The notes under the pieces: generated by a model
What the model saw: the letters and a program-made list of their open reading frames with translations, nothing else
The model's database searches: none
Told to the model about the DNA's origin: nothing
Translations under genes and position numbers: made by a program
Source: Gemmatimonadota bacterium
GTDB taxonomy: Bacteria; Latescibacterota; UBA2968; UBA8231
Reading direction: 5' to 3'
Assembly (NCBI GenBank): GCA_009845645.1
Contig: VXZF01000403.1
Coordinates: 1 to 6,581 of the forward strand
Length of the DNA: 6,581 nucleotides
Part shown: one piece after another, positions 5,759 to 6,581 of the stretch
How the letters are laid out: the number at the start of each line of letters is the position of its first letter
Numbering within the stretch: position 1 is the stretch's first letter

Positions 5759-5787
5759 TTGATATAAAAAAACTTTTTCAGTTTAAT
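5759..5787 (+). promoter_or_regulatory. Sigma70-type promoter for the VOC/sulfatase-like genes
   Basis: TTGATA (5759-5764) and TTTAAT (5782-5787) each match five of six consensus bases and are separated by exactly 17 bases. It is the best promoter match in the window. Transcription would start near 5794, giving a leader of about 130 bases before the ATG at 5923. That is long enough for regulatory structure. Confidence 0.65.
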
Positions 5788-5840
5788 AAATTTCTATTAA
5801 AGAGCAATAAAACGAGGGATATTACGGTCTGCGAACGCGG

Positions 5841-5888
5841 TAGTGCCACGCAGTGCTTCGTTTGTTAGATTATGGGCACTAATGGCAC
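5841..5888 (+). repeat. Nested inverted and direct repeats in the VOC gene leader
   Basis: TAGTGCC (5841-5847) is the exact reverse complement of GGCACTA (5875-5881). Overlapping it, GTGCCA (5843-5848) can instead pair with TGGCAC (5883-5888). The half-sites repeat: AGTGC at 5842 and 5852, and GGCAC at 5875 and 5884. They lie downstream of the promoter. This could be an operator for a dimeric repressor or an RNA leader hairpin with two registers. No known element is recognised. Confidence 0.4.
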
Positions 5889-5922
5889 AACGGCTACGAG
5901 CCTACGAGAAAGGAGAAAAGCC

Positions 5923-6336
5923 ATGAGTACGGTACTCGTTCACATTGGCGTCCGAGCCACGGACCTCGAAAAAACCATCCGCTTTTGGCGCGACGGCCTC
6001 GGCCTGCCCGTGGTCTCGACCCACGGGAGTTGCTACGACCTCAGCGACGGCCACCACAACTTCCGCGTCTTCCAGCACAACGGTCCGGACCGCCCGGCCC
6101 ACGTCAGCGGGATGCTCGACTATCTGCACATTGGCGTGCGGGTGCCCGACCTCGAAGAGACCGGCCGCCGCCTATTGGATATGGGTTACGAGATTTTTTC
6201 CGATGGTTTGGGCGGCAAGGAGCCGATCGATGTCCACAACATCCGCGAAGGGGCCTTCAAGGTCGAAGACCCCGACGGCATTACCGTAGATGTGACGGCC
6301 AGCGACGATCAATGGCCTGGTGCGGTCCTCAAATAG
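5923..6336 (+). CDS. VOC-superfamily (glyoxalase/bleomycin-resistance fold) protein
   Basis: This 137-residue protein has two beta-alpha-beta-beta-beta modules. Module 1 opens LVHIGVRATDLEKTIRFW (5-22) and module 2 opens YLHIGVRVPDLEET (67-80), closing with FKVEDPDGITVDV (112-124). VOC proteins bind a metal through paired positions in the two modules. Here His7 and His69 match the first position of each module. The second position is not Glu in module 1 (near Gln51) and is Asp123 in module 2, where Glu is usual. It could be a lyase, isomerase, dioxygenase-like or binding protein; the substrate is unknown. The ATG at 5923 is chosen over one at 5872 because AAGGAG (5910-5915) lies seven bases upstream and the fold begins there. 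The sulfatase-like gene follows after 42 bases with no terminator, so the two probably share a transcript. Confidence 0.85.
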   Translation: MSTVLVHIGVRATDLEKTIRFWRDGLGLPVVSTHGSCYDLSDGHHNFRVFQHNGPDRPAHVSGMLDYLHIGVRVPDLEETGRRLLDMGYEIFSDGLGGKEPIDVHNIREGAFKVEDPDGITVDVTASDDQWPGAVLK

Positions 6337-6378
6337 TCCGACTACATCCCAATCCTTATCCCTAATCGAGAGGATCTA

Positions 6379-6581
6379 ATGCCAGCTAAAAAGACCAACG
6401 TCATTCTCTTCGGCATCGACAGCCTGCGCGCCGATCACATGAGCTGCTACGGCTACCACCGCCAGACTACGCCCCATATCGACCGCTTTGCTGCCGATGC
6501 CGTGCTCTTTGAAAAGAACTACTCGGCCCACATTCCCACGACGTCGGCCTACGCCTCCATGCTCACCGGCCTCGACTGCTT
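6379..6581 (+). CDS. Sulfatase-like hydrolase of the alkaline phosphatase superfamily, N-terminal part only
   Basis: The window holds the first 67 codons and then runs out. The opening strand NVILFGIDSLRADHMSCYGY (7-26) is characteristic of sulfatases and related phosphodiesterases, with Asp14 as a metal ligand. It is followed by TPHIDRFAADAVLFEKNYSA (31-50), another family stretch. Sulfatases then carry CxPxR or SxPxR, whose first residue becomes formylglycine. Here the aligned segment is TTSAYASMLTG (54-64), putting Thr54 at the nucleophile position and Tyr58 in place of Arg. That fits a non-formylglycine branch with a Thr nucleophile, such as phosphodiesterases or phosphotransferases of the superfamily, but the substrate is open. 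GAGAGGA (6368-6374) lies just before the ATG. No signal peptide is visible, so it is probably cytosolic. Confidence 0.85.
   Translation, partial: MPAKKTNVILFGIDSLRADHMSCYGYHRQTTPHIDRFAADAVLFEKNYSAHIPTTSAYASMLTGLDC

Larger units (their letters stand above)
5577..5922. promoter_or_regulatory. AT-rich divergent control region between the ssb operon and the VOC gene
   Basis: This gene-free stretch of 346 bases is the least GC-rich part of the window: from 5751 to 5810 only 9 of 60 bases are G or C. It holds a minus-strand promoter (5662-5690), a plus-strand promoter (5759-5787), runs of T and A (for example 5704-5709 and 5766-5771), and an inverted-repeat cluster (5841-5888) in the plus-strand leader. 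A 99-codon plus-strand frame crosses the left part but has no ribosome-binding site and overlaps the two microprotein genes. An AT-rich, tract-containing region of this kind would suit bending or nucleoid-protein binding (inference). Confidence 0.6.

Noticed and set aside
5463..5762. 99-codon plus-strand frame in the control region
   Set aside because: It has no ribosome-binding site, runs antisense to the two microprotein frames and across the minus-strand promoter, and ends in the AT-rich island with a low-complexity tail.
5872..5922. 17-codon N-terminal extension of the VOC protein
   Set aside because: There is no ribosome-binding site before 5872 and the extra residues are outside the fold. 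AAGGAG at 5910-5915 marks the ATG at 5923.
1..6581. CRISPR arrays, tRNA or rRNA genes, insertion-sequence ends, attachment sites
   Set aside because: No regularly spaced direct repeats, cloverleaf signatures, transposase frames or terminal repeats with target duplications were seen.

Overview
The window looks like a piece of chromosome from an uncultured, GC-rich, probably Gram-negative (diderm) bacterium. The two exported proteins carry Sec signal peptides with AxA-type cleavage sites. In particular, the ABC solute-binding protein lacks a good lipobox, which fits a periplasm. The mix of genes (PotD-like binding protein, RraA-like aldolase, xylose-isomerase-like barrel, VOC protein, sulfatase-like hydrolase) is common in marine, soil and host-associated heterotrophs. 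The phylum cannot be fixed from sequence reading alone. There is no transposase, integrase, CRISPR array, tRNA or rRNA.

Layout. Positions 1-100 hold a possible C-terminal scrap of a plus-strand gene. It converges on a minus-strand gene (101-961) for a secreted S1/P1-nuclease / zinc-phospholipase-C family protein. An 81-base divergent gap separates that from a plus-strand group: a xylose-isomerase-like TIM-barrel protein (1043-1870), a 1-Cys (Prx6-type) peroxiredoxin (1946-2581), and 5 bases later a periplasmic polyamine-type solute-binding protein (2587-3666). This group closes with a strong intrinsic terminator (3690-3723).

The stretch 3722-5690 is read from the minus strand. In transcription order it has a sigma70-like promoter (5662-5690), a 27-residue putative membrane microprotein (5493-5576), a 47-residue basic/hydrophobic microprotein (5321-5464), a 69-residue helix-turn-helix protein (5089-5298) and single-stranded DNA-binding protein (4665-5087). 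Each of the four genes has its own Shine-Dalgarno sequence. A terminator hairpin (4580-4615) follows, and then an RraA-family aldolase-like gene (3722-4558). The two smallest genes are recognised here from their ribosome-binding sites and reading frames, and they are the most novel content of the window.

A very AT-rich divergent control region (about 5625-5820) carries back-to-back promoters. The plus-strand promoter (5759-5787) drives a 137-residue VOC/glyoxalase-fold protein (5923-6336) and the start of an alkaline-phosphatase-superfamily 'sulfatase' (6379 to the window end). That hydrolase lacks the usual CxPxR formylglycine motif.

Functionally the genes form small separate units rather than one pathway: oxidative defence plus solute capture; DNA maintenance with unknown small proteins; and small-molecule hydrolysis or isomerisation. 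The substrates of the isomerase-like, VOC, RraA-like and sulfatase-like proteins cannot be told from sequence.
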